From an uncultured Clostridia bacterium (lineage in GTDB: Bacteria; Bacillota; Clostridia; Oscillospirales; Acutalibacteraceae), in the NCBI GenBank assembly GCA_947632385.1, contig CANRPD010000013.1:1-49680 (forward strand): a stretch of DNA of 49,680 nucleotides. Reading direction: 5' to 3'. Below the pieces are notes generated by a model. The model was not told where the DNA came from and did no database searches. It saw nothing but the letters and a program-made list of their open reading frames with translations. This document shows positions 1 to 7,357 of this stretch, one piece after another. The number at the start of each line of letters is the position of its first letter. The first letter of the stretch is position 1. Position numbers and translations under genes: made by a program.

Positions 1-17
1 ACGGCACCCTGGGTGCC

Positions 18-48
18 AAAAAACCCCGGAATTCCGGGGTTTTTTGGG
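18..48 (-). terminator. Rho-independent terminator of the tRNA gene
   Basis: An 8-bp perfect stem (CCCCGGAA/TTCCGGGG, 24-39) is flanked by six A on the left and six T on the right, so it can work on both strands. It lies just downstream of the minus-strand tRNA. A second small hairpin, GGCACC-ctg-GGTGCC, sits at 3-17. Confidence 0.85.
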
Positions 49-74
49 CTTGGATCTAAATTATGTCGCTAACA

Positions 75-150
<76 letters not shown>

Positions 151-169
151 GTCTCTGACAGCAGAGACT

Positions 170-199
170 ATTTTAGCACACACCGGGCCCCTTTGTAAA
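170..199 (-). promoter_or_regulatory. Promoter of the tRNA-Ala gene
   Basis: On the minus strand TTTACA (194-199) and TAAAAT (170-175) are separated by 18 bp, about 20 nt upstream of the tRNA 5' end. The short leader contains a hairpin, GTCTCTG-ctgt-CAGAGAC, that would precede RNase P cleavage. Confidence 0.7.
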
Positions 200-216
200 G
201 GGTTTTTCCGAAAAAT

Positions 217-534
217 TTACCCCTCCACCTCGTAATCGATGCACGCCCGGCCCTCCGGCTCCCGCAGCGCCCCCACGAACTGCCCGAACGCCACGTGCAT
301 GGGGTGGGCCTGATACGCCGCCAGATCCTCCAGCGTGTCGAACTCCGACACCAGCGCATAGTCGTAGTTCCCCGCCTTGCTCCCCGGCGCCGCCAGGTAC
401 ACCTCCATCCGCCGGATCTGCGGGATCACCCCCCGCATGGCCAGCATCCGCTCCCGGGCCTCGGCCAGGTTCTCCGCCTTGCTGCGCCCCTGGGCGGTCT
501 CCAAAAATTTGAACAGTACGATGTGACGGATCAT
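217..534 (-). CDS. Dabb (stress-responsive A/B-barrel) family protein
   Basis: This small cytoplasmic protein of 105 residues begins MIRHIVLFKF and contains the typical Dabb pattern: an N-terminal 'HIVLFKF' strand, a central 'RRMEVYLAAP' segment and 'YDYALVSEFDTLEDLAAYQAHP' features. The family forms dimeric ferredoxin-like alpha/beta barrels. Members range from plant stress proteins to small-molecule-binding enzymes, so the substrate here is unknown. The start is set by a strong AGGAGG site just before the ATG at 532-534; an upstream in-frame ATG lacks this spacing. It follows the S24 repressor on the same strand with a gap of about 100 bp and no clear terminator, so it may be co-transcribed. 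Confidence 0.8.
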   Translation of the reverse strand: MIRHIVLFKFLETAQGRSKAENLAEARERMLAMRGVIPQIRRMEVYLAAPGSKAGNYDYALVSEFDTLEDLAAYQAHPMHVAFGQFVGALREPEGRACIDYEVEG

Positions 535-637
535 GTCGCCTCCTCCTTTGCGCACCGCAGCCGTCCCCTTCCGGCCCGTTTTGGGCCCTTTCGGGACCGG
601 TTCAGGCGGGTTTTTGGGGGTCTGCGGTCCCGTTGCG

Positions 638-1354
638 TCATTTTTCCAAAGGCACCCGGCCCAGCACCCGGCCCTGGCACCGCAGGTCGTCGTATTCGTG
701 GATCAAAATGGGCGGATACGCCGGGTTCAGGGACACCAGCGCCCCGTTGGCCAGCCGTTTCATATAGCCCTCGCCGTTGAAGGTGAAGATCCCGATCTCT
801 CCCACCCGCACCGGCTCCTCCACCCGCTCCACAAAGACGATGTCCCCGTCCTTGTAGGCCGGCTCCATGCTGTTGCCGTTCACCCGCACGCAGCAGTGGG
901 CGTTCTCCGGCACCCGCTCGGTGGGCAGCTCCAGCCGGGTGGTGTAATAGGTGTCCCCCAGGGGCTCCCCGGTGCCCGCCGACACCGCCAGATCGTAACA
1001 GTTGATGTACGTCACCCAGCCCTTCTGCTCCCGGTCCGTCACAAAGGTCATCCGGTCGTATTCCAGCTGCAGCACCGTGTTCACCAGCTTCTGCCCCTGC
1101 ACGTCCAGCACCCGGTATTTCTTCAGCTGCTCCATCTCCCGGGCGCTCACCACCTGGGTCCCGTCCTCGTCCAGGTCCCCCAGCCGATAGCCCAGCGTGT
1201 GCACCAGGGTCAGCATGGTCTCGATGGACGGGTTCCGCGTGATCCCGGAGGAGATCTTCGCCAGGGTCCCCTTGGGCACCCCGGAGGCCGCACTCAGCTC
1301 GTCCAGGCTCATCTTGGCATTTTTCCGCATTTGATTAAAAAGCTCCAACCACAT
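638..1354 (-). CDS. XRE-family repressor with S24 (LexA-like) autocleavage domain
   Basis: The 238-residue protein has an N-terminal XRE helix-turn-helix (about residues 8-65, with 'MSLDELSAASGVPKGTLAKI') and a C-terminal S24 peptidase domain. The catalytic Ser is in GNSMEP (S162) and the Lys in GYMKRL (K199). An Ala-Gly pair (A126-G127 in VSAGTGE) is a plausible self-cleavage bond. This is the build of phage-CI/HdiR-like regulators that are inactivated by RecA-stimulated self-cleavage. It is not LexA itself, since the DNA-binding domain is XRE and not winged helix. The start at 1354 follows an AGAGGG site; an in-frame ATG at 1375 has no site. It has its own promoter (1388-1416) and is divergent from the 1554 gene, which it may control. 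Confidence 0.85.
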   Translation of the reverse strand: MWLELFNQMRKNAKMSLDELSAASGVPKGTLAKISSGITRNPSIETMLTLVHTLGYRLGDLDEDGTQVVSAREMEQLKKYRVLDVQGQKLVNTVLQLEYDRMTFVTDREQKGWVTYINCYDLAVSAGTGEPLGDTYYTTRLELPTERVPENAHCCVRVNGNSMEPAYKDGDIVFVERVEEPVRVGEIGIFTFNGEGYMKRLANGALVSLNPAYPPILIHEYDDLRCQGRVLGRVPLEK

Positions 1355-1387
1355 TTCCAGCCCTCTTTTCCGCATTTGGATACACTC

Positions 1388-1416
1388 AGCATACCACAAA
1401 ACCCCGGTTTTTGCAA
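1388..1416 (-). promoter_or_regulatory. Promoter of the XRE/S24 repressor gene
   Basis: The minus strand carries TTGCAA (1411-1416), a 17-bp spacer and TATGCT (1388-1393). Transcription would start near 1380. There it runs into TCCAAATGCGG, which resembles the palindrome beside the divergent promoter, consistent with autoregulation. Confidence 0.75.
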
Positions 1417-1469
1417 GCTTCGTGCAAAAAACAGTTTCCGCCCCCGGAAAAAATTTTTCCAAAAAGGGG

Positions 1470-1498
1470 TTGACAAATTCCAAAAATGGGTGTATACT
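1470..1498 (+). promoter_or_regulatory. Sigma-A promoter of the 1554 gene
   Basis: TTGACA (1470-1475), a 17-bp spacer and TATACT (1493-1498) form a near-consensus promoter facing right, divergent from the repressor promoter. Confidence 0.85.
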
Positions 1499-1509
1499 TA
1501 GTAGTAGAG

Positions 1510-1521
1510 TCCAAATTTGGA
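1510..1521. promoter_or_regulatory. Candidate operator TCCAAATTTGGA
   Basis: A perfect 12-bp palindrome lies a few bases after the expected start site of the plus-strand transcript. A related half (TCCAAATGCGG on the minus strand, 1368-1380) lies at the repressor's own start. TTTTCCGCATTTG also occurs twice, at 1321 and 1367. Binding by the XRE/S24 protein is inferred from position only. Confidence 0.5.
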
Positions 1522-1553
1522 AATTCTTTACCTCACGAAAGGAGGTTCCCTCG

Positions 1554-1916
1554 ATGGAACACGACCAGGAGATCGCCGGCTGGAAGGCCCCCTGCGGCCC
1601 CATGGATTACCGGGCCATGGCCCGGGCCGCCCAGCAGGAGTGCAACGCCCTCCAGGCGCTGCTTGCCCGGCTGGAGGCCAACCCCTCCCGCAACGCCGAC
1701 CTGGAGCTGCACCGCCGGCGCCAGGTGCGGGTGCTGACCAACATGTACTACGAGCAGCTGGGCCTGCTGCGCCTCTTTGTGGAGCGGGCGGGCCTGCCGC
1801 CCCTCCCTGCCCGGGGGGCCTGGTCCCTGCCGGAGCGCCCCCGCAAAAAACGAAAAGATCCCGGAAATTCCGGGGCTCCGGCCAGTTTGTTCGCTCCCGA
1901 ACAGTTCGTTTCCTAA
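1554..1916 (+). CDS. Hypothetical protein, divergent from S24 repressor
   Basis: The 120-residue protein is not a family I recognise. It is mostly helical and charged (residues 20-85, rich in Ala, Arg, Glu, Leu), followed by a Pro/Arg/Lys-rich tail (LPERPRKKRKDP). There is no signal peptide or membrane segment. GGAGG at 1541-1545, 8 nt before the ATG, fixes the start, and a near-consensus promoter lies upstream. The last codons run into a GTTCG-N4-CGAAC palindrome (1889-1902), so the natural C-terminus may have been changed by that element. Its location suggests it is the target of the self-cleaving repressor and thus may be stress-induced. Confidence 0.65.
   Translation: MEHDQEIAGWKAPCGPMDYRAMARAAQQECNALQALLARLEANPSRNADLELHRRRQVRVLTNMYYEQLGLLRLFVERAGLPPLPARGAWSLPERPRKKRKDPGNSGAPASLFAPEQFVS
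1889..1902. promoter_or_regulatory. Palindrome GTTCGctccCGAAC (upstream operator candidate)
   Basis: A 5+4+5 inverted repeat overlaps the 3' end of the 1554 gene and lies 33 bp before the -35 of the marR promoter. It matches the arms of the site at 1970-1983. The 17-mer TTTGTTCGCTCCCGAAC ending at 1902 is also present in the repeat array at 44.4 kb. Confidence 0.6.
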
Positions 1917-1934
1917 TTTTTTTTGCAAAAGGGA

Positions 1935-1963
1935 TTGACATTCCCAACCCCGGGGCTTATAAT
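1935..1963 (+). promoter_or_regulatory. Consensus promoter of the marR-ABC exporter operon
   Basis: TTGACA (1935-1940), 17 bp and TATAAT (1958-1963) match the sigma-A consensus exactly. Such a strong promoter fits a gene set held down by a repressor. Confidence 0.9.
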
Positions 1964-1969
1964 GCGATT

Positions 1970-1983
1970 GTTCGGTCACGAAC
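1970..1983. promoter_or_regulatory. Probable MarR operator GTTCGgtcaCGAAC
   Basis: A perfect 5-bp inverted repeat with a 4-bp spacer sits on the expected transcription start of the marR operon. Its centre is 81 bp from the twin site at 1889-1902. Position on the start site of a strong promoter before a MarR gene suggests autorepression. Confidence 0.65.
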
Positions 1984-2019
1984 TGTTAGCTTCCTACTTT
2001 TTGGAGCGCGGAAGCCTTC

Positions 2020-2080
2020 GGGTCCCCTTCCCGTCCGGTCCGGGCGGGTTTTGGCCCCCCTGGGGCCGGGTCCGGGACCC
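2020..2080 (+). repeat. Two-arm GC-rich folded element in the marR leader
   Basis: An outer stem GGGTCCC/GGGACCC (2020-2026 with 2074-2080) encloses two hairpins: CCCGTCC/GGGCGGG (2030-2048) and GGCCCC-cct-GGGGCC (2053-2067). It lies in the 5' untranslated part of the marR mRNA, about 80 nt before the start codon. Its design resembles the three-arm cloverleaves elsewhere in the window. Confidence 0.5.
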
Positions 2081-2159
2081 CTTCGTGCCCAATCGCCGCC
2101 AATCGAGACCCCCGCTTGGGGCAGCCTTGCCGCCCGGGGGTGAAGGAGGGATCAAAAAC

Positions 2160-2630
2160 ATGAACCATCGAACCGAGATCGGGTTCCAGGTGGGCATCGT
2201 GGCAAACGCCATCCACCGCGCCATCGACCAGGAGATCCACCGGGTGCAGGAGACCCCCTGCACCGGCATGCAGGGCCACATCGTGGGCTATCTGTACCGC
2301 AACCGGGATCGGGAGATCTACCAGCGGGACGTGCAGGAGTTCCTCTCCGTGCGGCGTTCCACGGTGACGGGCCTGCTGCAGCTGATGGAGAAGCGCGGGC
2401 TCATCCGGCGGGAATCCGTGCCCAGCGACGCCCGGCTCAAGCGCCTGCTGCTGACCCCCGCCGGCGAGCGGACCCACGAGCAGGTGGCCCAGGCCATCGG
2501 CCGGGTGGAATCCGCCGTGAACGCCAGCCTGACCCCCGAGGAACGGGAGACCTTCCTGCTGCTGTGCGAAAAGCTGCAGGCCGCGGTGGATGCTCCCGAC
2601 TTTTTGGCAAACGACTCTGGAAAGGAATGA
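2160..2630 (+). CDS. MarR-family transcriptional regulator
   Basis: The 156-residue winged-helix protein has the MarR layout: an N-terminal dimer helix, HTH and wing (residues about 50-110, with 'TGLLQLMEKRGLIRRESVP' and the 'DARLKRLLLTPAG' wing) and C-terminal dimer helices. The family represses drug-export genes until a ligand binds. GGAGGG 9 nt before the ATG at 2160 supports the start. It is first in an operon with two ABC exporter genes (9-bp gap to the next). Two GTTCG-N4-CGAAC palindromes flank its promoter, so autorepression of the whole operon is likely. Confidence 0.9.
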   Translation: MNHRTEIGFQVGIVANAIHRAIDQEIHRVQETPCTGMQGHIVGYLYRNRDREIYQRDVQEFLSVRRSTVTGLLQLMEKRGLIRRESVPSDARLKRLLLTPAGERTHEQVAQAIGRVESAVNASLTPEERETFLLLCEKLQAAVDAPDFLANDSGKE

Positions 2631-2639
2631 ACTCATCCG

Positions 2640-4367
2640 ATGATTAAGAAACTGACTGCCCACATCGGGCAGTTCAAACGGGACACCATCCTGGCCCCGC
2701 TCATGGTCACCATGGAGGTGGTCATGGAGGTGGTCATCCCCCTGCTGATGGCCAACCTCATCGACTACGGCATCGAGGCCAACGACCTGGGCTACATCGT
2801 CAAGATCGGCCTGGTGCTGCTGCTGTGCGCGGTGATCTCCCTGGGCTTCGGGGTGGCTTCGGGCACCTGCGCGGCCCGGGCCTCGGCGGGCTTTGCCGCC
2901 AACCTGCGCAAGGCCATGTACTACAACGTGCAGACCTTCTCCTTCTCCAACATCGACAAATTCTCCACGGCCAGCATCGTCACCCGGCTGACCACCGACG
3001 TGACCAACGTGCAGAACGCGTTCCAGATGATCATCCGCATGGCGGTGCGCAGCCCCATGATGCTGATCTTCTCCCTGGCCATGGCCATCCGCATCCGGGC
3101 CAACCTGGCGCTGATCTTCCTGGCGGCCATCCCGCTGCTGGCGGGCGGCTTGCTGCTCATCTCCTCCAAGGCCCACCCCATGTTCGAGCGGATGTTCAAA
3201 AACTACGACCGGCTGAACACCGTGGTGCAGGAAAACCTGCGGGGCATCCGCGTGGTGAAGGCCTTCGTGCGGGAAGAGCACGAAAAAGACAAGTTCCGGG
3301 AGTCCGCAGAGGCCATTCGCCGGGACTCCAGCCGGGCTGAAAAGATCCTGGCGTTCAACTCGCCGCTGATGCAGTTTTGCATGTACGGCTGCATGCTGCT
3401 GATCTCCTGGCTGGGCGCCAAGCTCATCGTGGGCTCGGAAATGACCACCGGCCAGCTGATGAGCCTGCTGTCCTACTCCATGCAGATCCTCTCCAGCCTG
3501 ATGATGCTGGGCATGTTCTTCGTCATGCTGACCATGTCCCGGGCGGCCGCGGAACGGATCATCGCCGTGCTGGATGAGCGCAGCGACATCACCGACGGCG
3601 CCAAGGACCTGAAGGAGGTCAAGGACGGCTCCATCCGGTTCGAAAACGTGCAGTTCAAGTACAAGCGCACCGGCGGCAAACCGGTGCTGGACAAGATCAA
3701 TCTGGACATCGCCTCCGGGCAGACGGTGGGCATCCTGGGCGGCACCGGCACGGGCAAGAGCTCTCTGGTGCAGCTGATCCCCCGGCTGTATGACGTCTCG
3801 GAAGGCCGCGTGCTGGTGGGCGGCGAGGACGTGCGGGACTACAACGTGGAAGCCCTGCGGGAGGAAGTGGCCATGGTGCTGCAGAAGAACGTGCTGTTCT
3901 CCGGCACCATCAAGGACAACCTGCGCTGGGGCAACGAAAACGCCACCGACGAAGAGATGGTCCACGCCTGCCAGCTGGCCCAGGCGGACAGCTTCATCCG
4001 GGAGTTCCCGGACGGGTATGACACGTATCTGGAGCAGGGCGGCACCAACGTCTCCGGCGGGCAGAAGCAGCGGCTGTGCATCGCGCGGGCCCTGCTGAAG
4101 AATCCCAAGGTGCTGATCCTGGACGACTCCACCAGCGCCGTGGACACCCGGACCGACGCGCTGATCCGGCAGGCCTTCAAGGAGGAGATCCCCGGGGTGA
4201 CGAAGATCATCATCGCCCAGCGGGTGGCCTCCGTGCAGGATGCGGACCAGATCATCGTGCTGGACGACGGCAAGGTCAGCGCCGTGGGCGACCACGAGAC
4301 CCTGATGAAGACCAGCGACATCTACCGGGAAGTGTACGAATCTCAACAGAAAGGGGATCAAGAATAA
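2640..4367 (+). CDS. ABC exporter half-transporter, degenerate-site subunit
   Basis: The 575-residue type I exporter subunit has a membrane domain (about 1-320, six helices) followed by an ATPase domain. Walker A is GGTGTGKSS (about 366), the signature NVSGGQ (about 469) and Walker B LILDDSTSAVD (about 490). Two catalytic positions are altered: Asp replaces the Walker-B Glu, and the switch His is Gln (IIAQR, about 524). This is the pattern of the degenerate-site partner in heterodimers such as TM287/288 or BmrCD. The next gene, overlapping by one base, supplies the canonical partner. The likely role is export of drugs or other amphipathic compounds, by homology and MarR context. The ribosome binding site is weak, so translational coupling to marR is probable. 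Confidence 0.93.
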   Translation: MIKKLTAHIGQFKRDTILAPLMVTMEVVMEVVIPLLMANLIDYGIEANDLGYIVKIGLVLLLCAVISLGFGVASGTCAARASAGFAANLRKAMYYNVQTFSFSNIDKFSTASIVTRLTTDVTNVQNAFQMIIRMAVRSPMMLIFSLAMAIRIRANLALIFLAAIPLLAGGLLLISSKAHPMFERMFKNYDRLNTVVQENLRGIRVVKAFVREEHEKDKFRESAEAIRRDSSRAEKILAFNSPLMQFCMYGCMLLISWLGAKLIVGSEMTTGQLMSLLSYSMQILSSLMMLGMFFVMLTMSRAAAERIIAVLDERSDITDGAKDLKEVKDGSIRFENVQFKYKRTGGKPVLDKINLDIASGQTVGILGGTGTGKSSLVQLIPRLYDVSEGRVLVGGEDVRDYNVEALREEVAMVLQKNVLFSGTIKDNLRWGNENATDEEMVHACQLAQADSFIREFPDGYDTYLEQGGTNVSGGQKQRLCIARALLKNPKVLILDDSTSAVDTRTDALIRQAFKEEIPGVTKIIIAQRVASVQDADQIIVLDDGKVSAVGDHETLMKTSDIYREVYESQQKGDQE

Positions 4368-6292
4368 TGCCTCCCAGACCTCCCAGAGGCGCCTTTGTGA
4401 AAGGCGAAAAAGCAAAGAACCCCATGAAGACCATCAAGCGGGCCCTGGGGTATGTGAAGGGCGCCAACCGCGTCCGGTTCGTACTGGTTTTGGTGTGCAT
4501 TGCGGTGAACGCCATCGTGGGCGTGCGGGGCTCGCTGTTCCTGCAGACGCTCATCGACGACTACATCGCCCCCCTGGCGGCCCAGCCCAACCCGGTGTTC
4601 ACCGGGCTGCTGAAGGCCATCGGCACCATGGGGTGCATCTACCTGGCGGGCATCGTGGCGGCCTTCTGCCAGCAGTGGCTGATGGTCTCCGTCTCCCAGG
4701 GGGTGCTCAAGGACATCCGCGAGGACCTGTTCTTCCACATGCAGACACTGCCCATCAAGTACTTTGACCAGCACACCCACGGCGACCTGATGAGCCGCTA
4801 CACCAACGACGTGGACACCCTGCGGATGCTCATCTCCCAGAGCATCCCCCAGCTGTTCTCTTCGGCCATCACCATCGTTTCGGTGTTCTGGGCCATGATC
4901 TCCACCAGCCTGACGCTGACCGGCCTGGTGCTGGTGACGGTGGCGCTGATGATGTTCCTCACCGCCAAGATCGGCGGGCAGAGCGGCAAGTTCTTCAGCC
5001 GCCAGCAGAAGGCCCTGGGCGCGGTGAACGGGTACATCGAGGAGATGATCACCGGGCAGAAGGTGGTGAAGGTGTTCTGCCACGAGGAAAAGGCCAAGAA
5101 GGACTTTGACGCCCTGAACGGCGAGCTGCGGCAGGTGGGCACCTCCGCCAACATCTACGCCAACATCATGGGCCCGGTGATGGGCAACCTGGGGCACTTC
5201 CAGTATGTGCTGCTGGCCATTGCCGGCGGCGCGCTGGCCATCTCCAACGTGCCCAACCCCTACGCCTTCGGCATGGGGACCCTGACCCTGGGCGGCATCG
5301 CGGCGTTCCTGCAGCTCTCCCGGAGCTTCAACATGCCCATCAGCCAGGTGGCCCAGCAGTTCAACATGATCGTCATGGCCCTGGCCGGCGCGGAGCGGGT
5401 CTTTGAGCTGATGGACGAGGAGCCCGAGCAGGACGAGGGCTATGTGACCCTGGTGAACGTGCAGGAAGTGAACGGCCAGCTGGTGGAGACCGACAAGCAC
5501 ACCGGCATTTGGGCCTGGAAGCACCCCCACGGGGACGGCACCCTGACCTATACCCGGCTGGAGGGCCGGGTGGAGCTGTTCGACGTGGACTTTGGCTATG
5601 ACCCGGAGAAGATGGTGCTGCACAACATCTCCATCGACGCCGAGCCCGGCCAGAAGGTGGCCTTTGTGGGCGCCACGGGCGCGGGCAAGACCACCATCAC
5701 CAACCTGATCAACCGGTTCTACGACATCGCCGACGGCAAGATCCGCTATGACGGGATCAACATCAACAAGATCAAAAAGCCCGACCTGCGGCGGTCCCTG
5801 GGCATCGTGCTGCAGGACGTGAACCTGTTCACCGGCACCGTGCGGGACAACATCCGCTATGGCAAGCTGGAGGCCACGGACAAGGAAGTGGAGGCGGCGG
5901 CCCGGCTGGCCAACGCCCACGACTTCATCCGGCGGCTGCCCAACGGCTATGACACGGTGCTCTCCGGAGACGGCGGGAGCCTGTCCCAGGGGCAGCGGCA
6001 GCTGCTGTCCATCGCCCGGGCGGCGGTGGCGGACCCGCCGGTGATGATCCTGGACGAGGCCACCAGCTCCATCGACACCCGCACGGAGCGGCTGGTGCAG
6101 CAGGGCATGGACCAGCTGATGCAGGGACGCACGGTGTTCGTCATCGCCCACCGGCTCTCCACGGTGCAGAATTCCGACAGCATCATGGTGCTGGAGCTGG
6201 GGCACATCATCGAGCGGGGCACCCATGAGGAGCTCATCGCCCAGAAGGGCAAGTACTATCAGCTGTACACCGGCGCCTTCGAACTGGAGTAA
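4367..6292 (+). CDS. ABC exporter half-transporter, canonical-site subunit
   Basis: The 641-residue partner of the upstream ABC protein starts inside the preceding stop codon (TAATG). Membrane helices span about residues 35-340. Walker A is GATGAGKTT (about 435), Walker B MILDEATSSID with a normal Glu, and the switch His is present (VIAHRLS). The signature is LSQGQ instead of LSGGQ, as expected for the subunit that completes the partner's degenerate site. Between the two domains is a longer insert (about residues 345-400, 'NVQEVNGQLVETDKHTG' and 'WAWKHPHGDG') not present in the first subunit. This insert is typical of one subunit of many Clostridial heterodimers. Confidence 0.93.
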   Translation: MPPRPPRGAFVKGEKAKNPMKTIKRALGYVKGANRVRFVLVLVCIAVNAIVGVRGSLFLQTLIDDYIAPLAAQPNPVFTGLLKAIGTMGCIYLAGIVAAFCQQWLMVSVSQGVLKDIREDLFFHMQTLPIKYFDQHTHGDLMSRYTNDVDTLRMLISQSIPQLFSSAITIVSVFWAMISTSLTLTGLVLVTVALMMFLTAKIGGQSGKFFSRQQKALGAVNGYIEEMITGQKVVKVFCHEEKAKKDFDALNGELRQVGTSANIYANIMGPVMGNLGHFQYVLLAIAGGALAISNVPNPYAFGMGTLTLGGIAAFLQLSRSFNMPISQVAQQFNMIVMALAGAERVFELMDEEPEQDEGYVTLVNVQEVNGQLVETDKHTGIWAWKHPHGDGTLTYTRLEGRVELFDVDFGYDPEKMVLHNISIDAEPGQKVAFVGATGAGKTTITNLINRFYDIADGKIRYDGININKIKKPDLRRSLGIVLQDVNLFTGTVRDNIRYGKLEATDKEVEAAARLANAHDFIRRLPNGYDTVLSGDGGSLSQGQRQLLSIARAAVADPPVMILDEATSSIDTRTERLVQQGMDQLMQGRTVFVIAHRLSTVQNSDSIMVLELGHIIERGTHEELIAQKGKYYQLYTGAFELE

Positions 6293-6303
6293 GCGGCAGA
6301 GAA

Positions 6304-6373
6304 GGCCGGCCCCGCCGCCGGGCCCGAAGGGCACGGCGGGCCCCCGCAGGGGGCGGCCAGCGGGGCCGCGGCC
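6304..6373. repeat. Two-arm GC-rich folded element
   Basis: GGCCGGCCCCGC (6304-6315) can pair with GCGGGGCC-GCGGCC (6360-6373). This encloses CGCCG-GCCC-gaa-GGGC-GGCG and GCCCCC-gca-GGGGGC hairpins. It lies between the ABC genes and the small membrane-protein gene and lacks a T tract, so it is a poor terminator. It may be a relative of the three-arm elements. Confidence 0.55.
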
Positions 6374-6413
6374 GGAATTGGCACACAACCCGGAAACAAG
6401 GAGGTACGGTACC

Positions 6414-6659
6414 ATGAAACATGCAGGAAACGGGCAGGCCATCTGCCTGGTCGCAACGGTGGTGGGGTGCGTCATGGTGACCCTGGCGCTGTACGGATGG
6501 AAGGACATCGTTCAGCCGATGCTGATCGTGGGCTGCAGTTTGATGGTCCTCGGGCTGGTGGGGAACGCGGTGTTCGCCCTGGTCCGGGCACGGCAGAAGG
6601 AAAAGCAGACGGAGGAGCGGATTGCACGGCTGGAAGAACAGCTGGCAAAGAAAAAGTAA
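6414..6659 (+). CDS. Small two-helix membrane protein with coiled-coil tail
   Basis: The 81-residue protein has two hydrophobic segments (about residues 10-28 and 34-56) followed by a charged heptad-like tail rich in Glu, Lys and Gln (QKEKQTEERIARLEEQLAKKK). AAGGAGG stands 8 nt before the ATG. It is the last gene on this strand before a strong hairpin and may share the ABC operon's transcript, although a folded element separates them. I do not recognise the family; a role in membrane stress or transporter support is only a guess from context. Confidence 0.7.
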   Translation: MKHAGNGQAICLVATVVGCVMVTLALYGWKDIVQPMLIVGCSLMVLGLVGNAVFALVRARQKEKQTEERIARLEEQLAKKK

Positions 6660-6681
6660 ACCGCTTCCGGCAACAAAATCG

Positions 6682-6716
6682 GGACGGCGCGGCCAAGACC
6701 GCGCCGTCCGTTTCTG
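6682..6716 (+). terminator. Terminator after the small membrane protein
   Basis: An 11-bp perfect stem (GGACGGCGCGG/CCGCGCCGTCC, 6682-6692 and 6699-6709) with a 6-nt loop is followed by a short T-rich stretch (GTTTCTG). It stands 22 nt after the stop codon. Confidence 0.75.
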
Positions 6717-6722
6717 CCCCCG

Positions 6723-6759
6723 GGGAAAACAGGACCGCCCGGAGCTCCTGTCCGGGCGG
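6723..6759 (-). terminator. Terminator of the CD3324-DUF1062 operon
   Basis: On the minus strand a 9-bp stem CCGCCCGGA/TCCGGGCGG (6735-6759) is followed by CCTGTTTTCC. It begins 4 nt after the DUF1062 stop codon, and convergent transcription ends here. Confidence 0.75.
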
Positions 6760-6762
6760 CCG

Positions 6763-7062
6763 TTAGGGGTGAAAGCGTGCGCCGCTGCCCTGGAGCAGGC
6801 GGCGGTCGGTCCCGTACCGGCGGGCCAGTTCGGGATCGTTTTCCAAAAAGCCCCGGTAGGTTTCCGGGGCGATCCGGGTGCGGGGGACGCGCTGGTAGAG
6901 GGGCAGCTTCCACACGCTGCCGCAGTGGGTGCAGCGAAAGAGCAGCCAGACATCCAGCAGGCGGCCGTTGGCGTTGACGCGAAACCGGCCGGTGGAGCAA
7001 AATTCCCGGAGCCGGCCGCAGGACCGGCAGCGACGATAGATCCGGGGAGTGCCTGGACTCAT
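6763..7062 (-). CDS. DUF1062 zinc-ribbon protein
   Basis: The 99-residue protein has two CxxC knuckles (CRSCGR near residue 13 and CTHCGS near 44) that should bind one zinc. Between them is the DUF1062 signature around FRVNANGRLLDVWLLFRC. The C-terminal half is basic and ends with RRLLQGSGARFHP. Other DUF1062 proteins I know of are longer, so this copy could be shortened. Its start codon overlaps the stop of the upstream CD3324 gene (ATGA), so the two are translationally coupled. Function is unknown; a zinc-ribbon beside an HTH protein suggests a regulatory pair. Confidence 0.75.
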   Translation of the reverse strand: MSPGTPRIYRRCRSCGRLREFCSTGRFRVNANGRLLDVWLLFRCTHCGSVWKLPLYQRVPRTRIAPETYRGFLENDPELARRYGTDRRLLQGSGARFHP

Positions 7063-7328
7063 GGGCCCGGAGCGGTTTCCCGCAGGATCCGCTGGATGCT
7101 CTTTTCAGACAGCGCGTACATCTCCGCCAGGAACCGGACACTGGCGCCCCGTTGGTGCTGCCGGACGATCTCCGCGTTGCGGTCCCGATAAAACTGCCGG
7201 GTCCTGGTCTGGCTGCCCCAGCGCTTTTTCTCCAGGCTGGGGATGTAGATGCTGCAGCCGCTGACATACCGCTGGATGGCCCGGATCAATTCTTCCGGCA
7301 GAATTTCTTCTGCCCTGACATAGCTCAT
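7059..7328 (-). CDS. CD3324-family helix-turn-helix protein
   Basis: The 89-residue protein starts MSYVRAEEILPEELIRAIQRYV, has the family core GCSIYIPSLEKKRWGSQT, and ends with a Mor-like helix-turn-helix (about residues 55-85, FLAEMYALSEKSIQRIL). It is predicted to bind DNA. GGAGGAGG just before the ATG at 7328 sets the start. It leads a two-gene operon with the DUF1062 gene. Its transcript has a leader of about 120 nt containing a perfect 10-bp inverted repeat, suggesting control between promoter and start codon. Confidence 0.8.
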   Translation of the reverse strand: MSYVRAEEILPEELIRAIQRYVSGCSIYIPSLEKKRWGSQTRTRQFYRDRNAEIVRQHQRGASVRFLAEMYALSEKSIQRILRETAPGP

Positions 7329-7357
7329 GGTTCCTCCTCCGATTTTGGGGGATCCAT

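Noticed and set aside
638-1354. LexA
   Set aside because: The N-terminal domain is an XRE helix-turn-helix, not the LexA winged helix; only the S24 part is shared.
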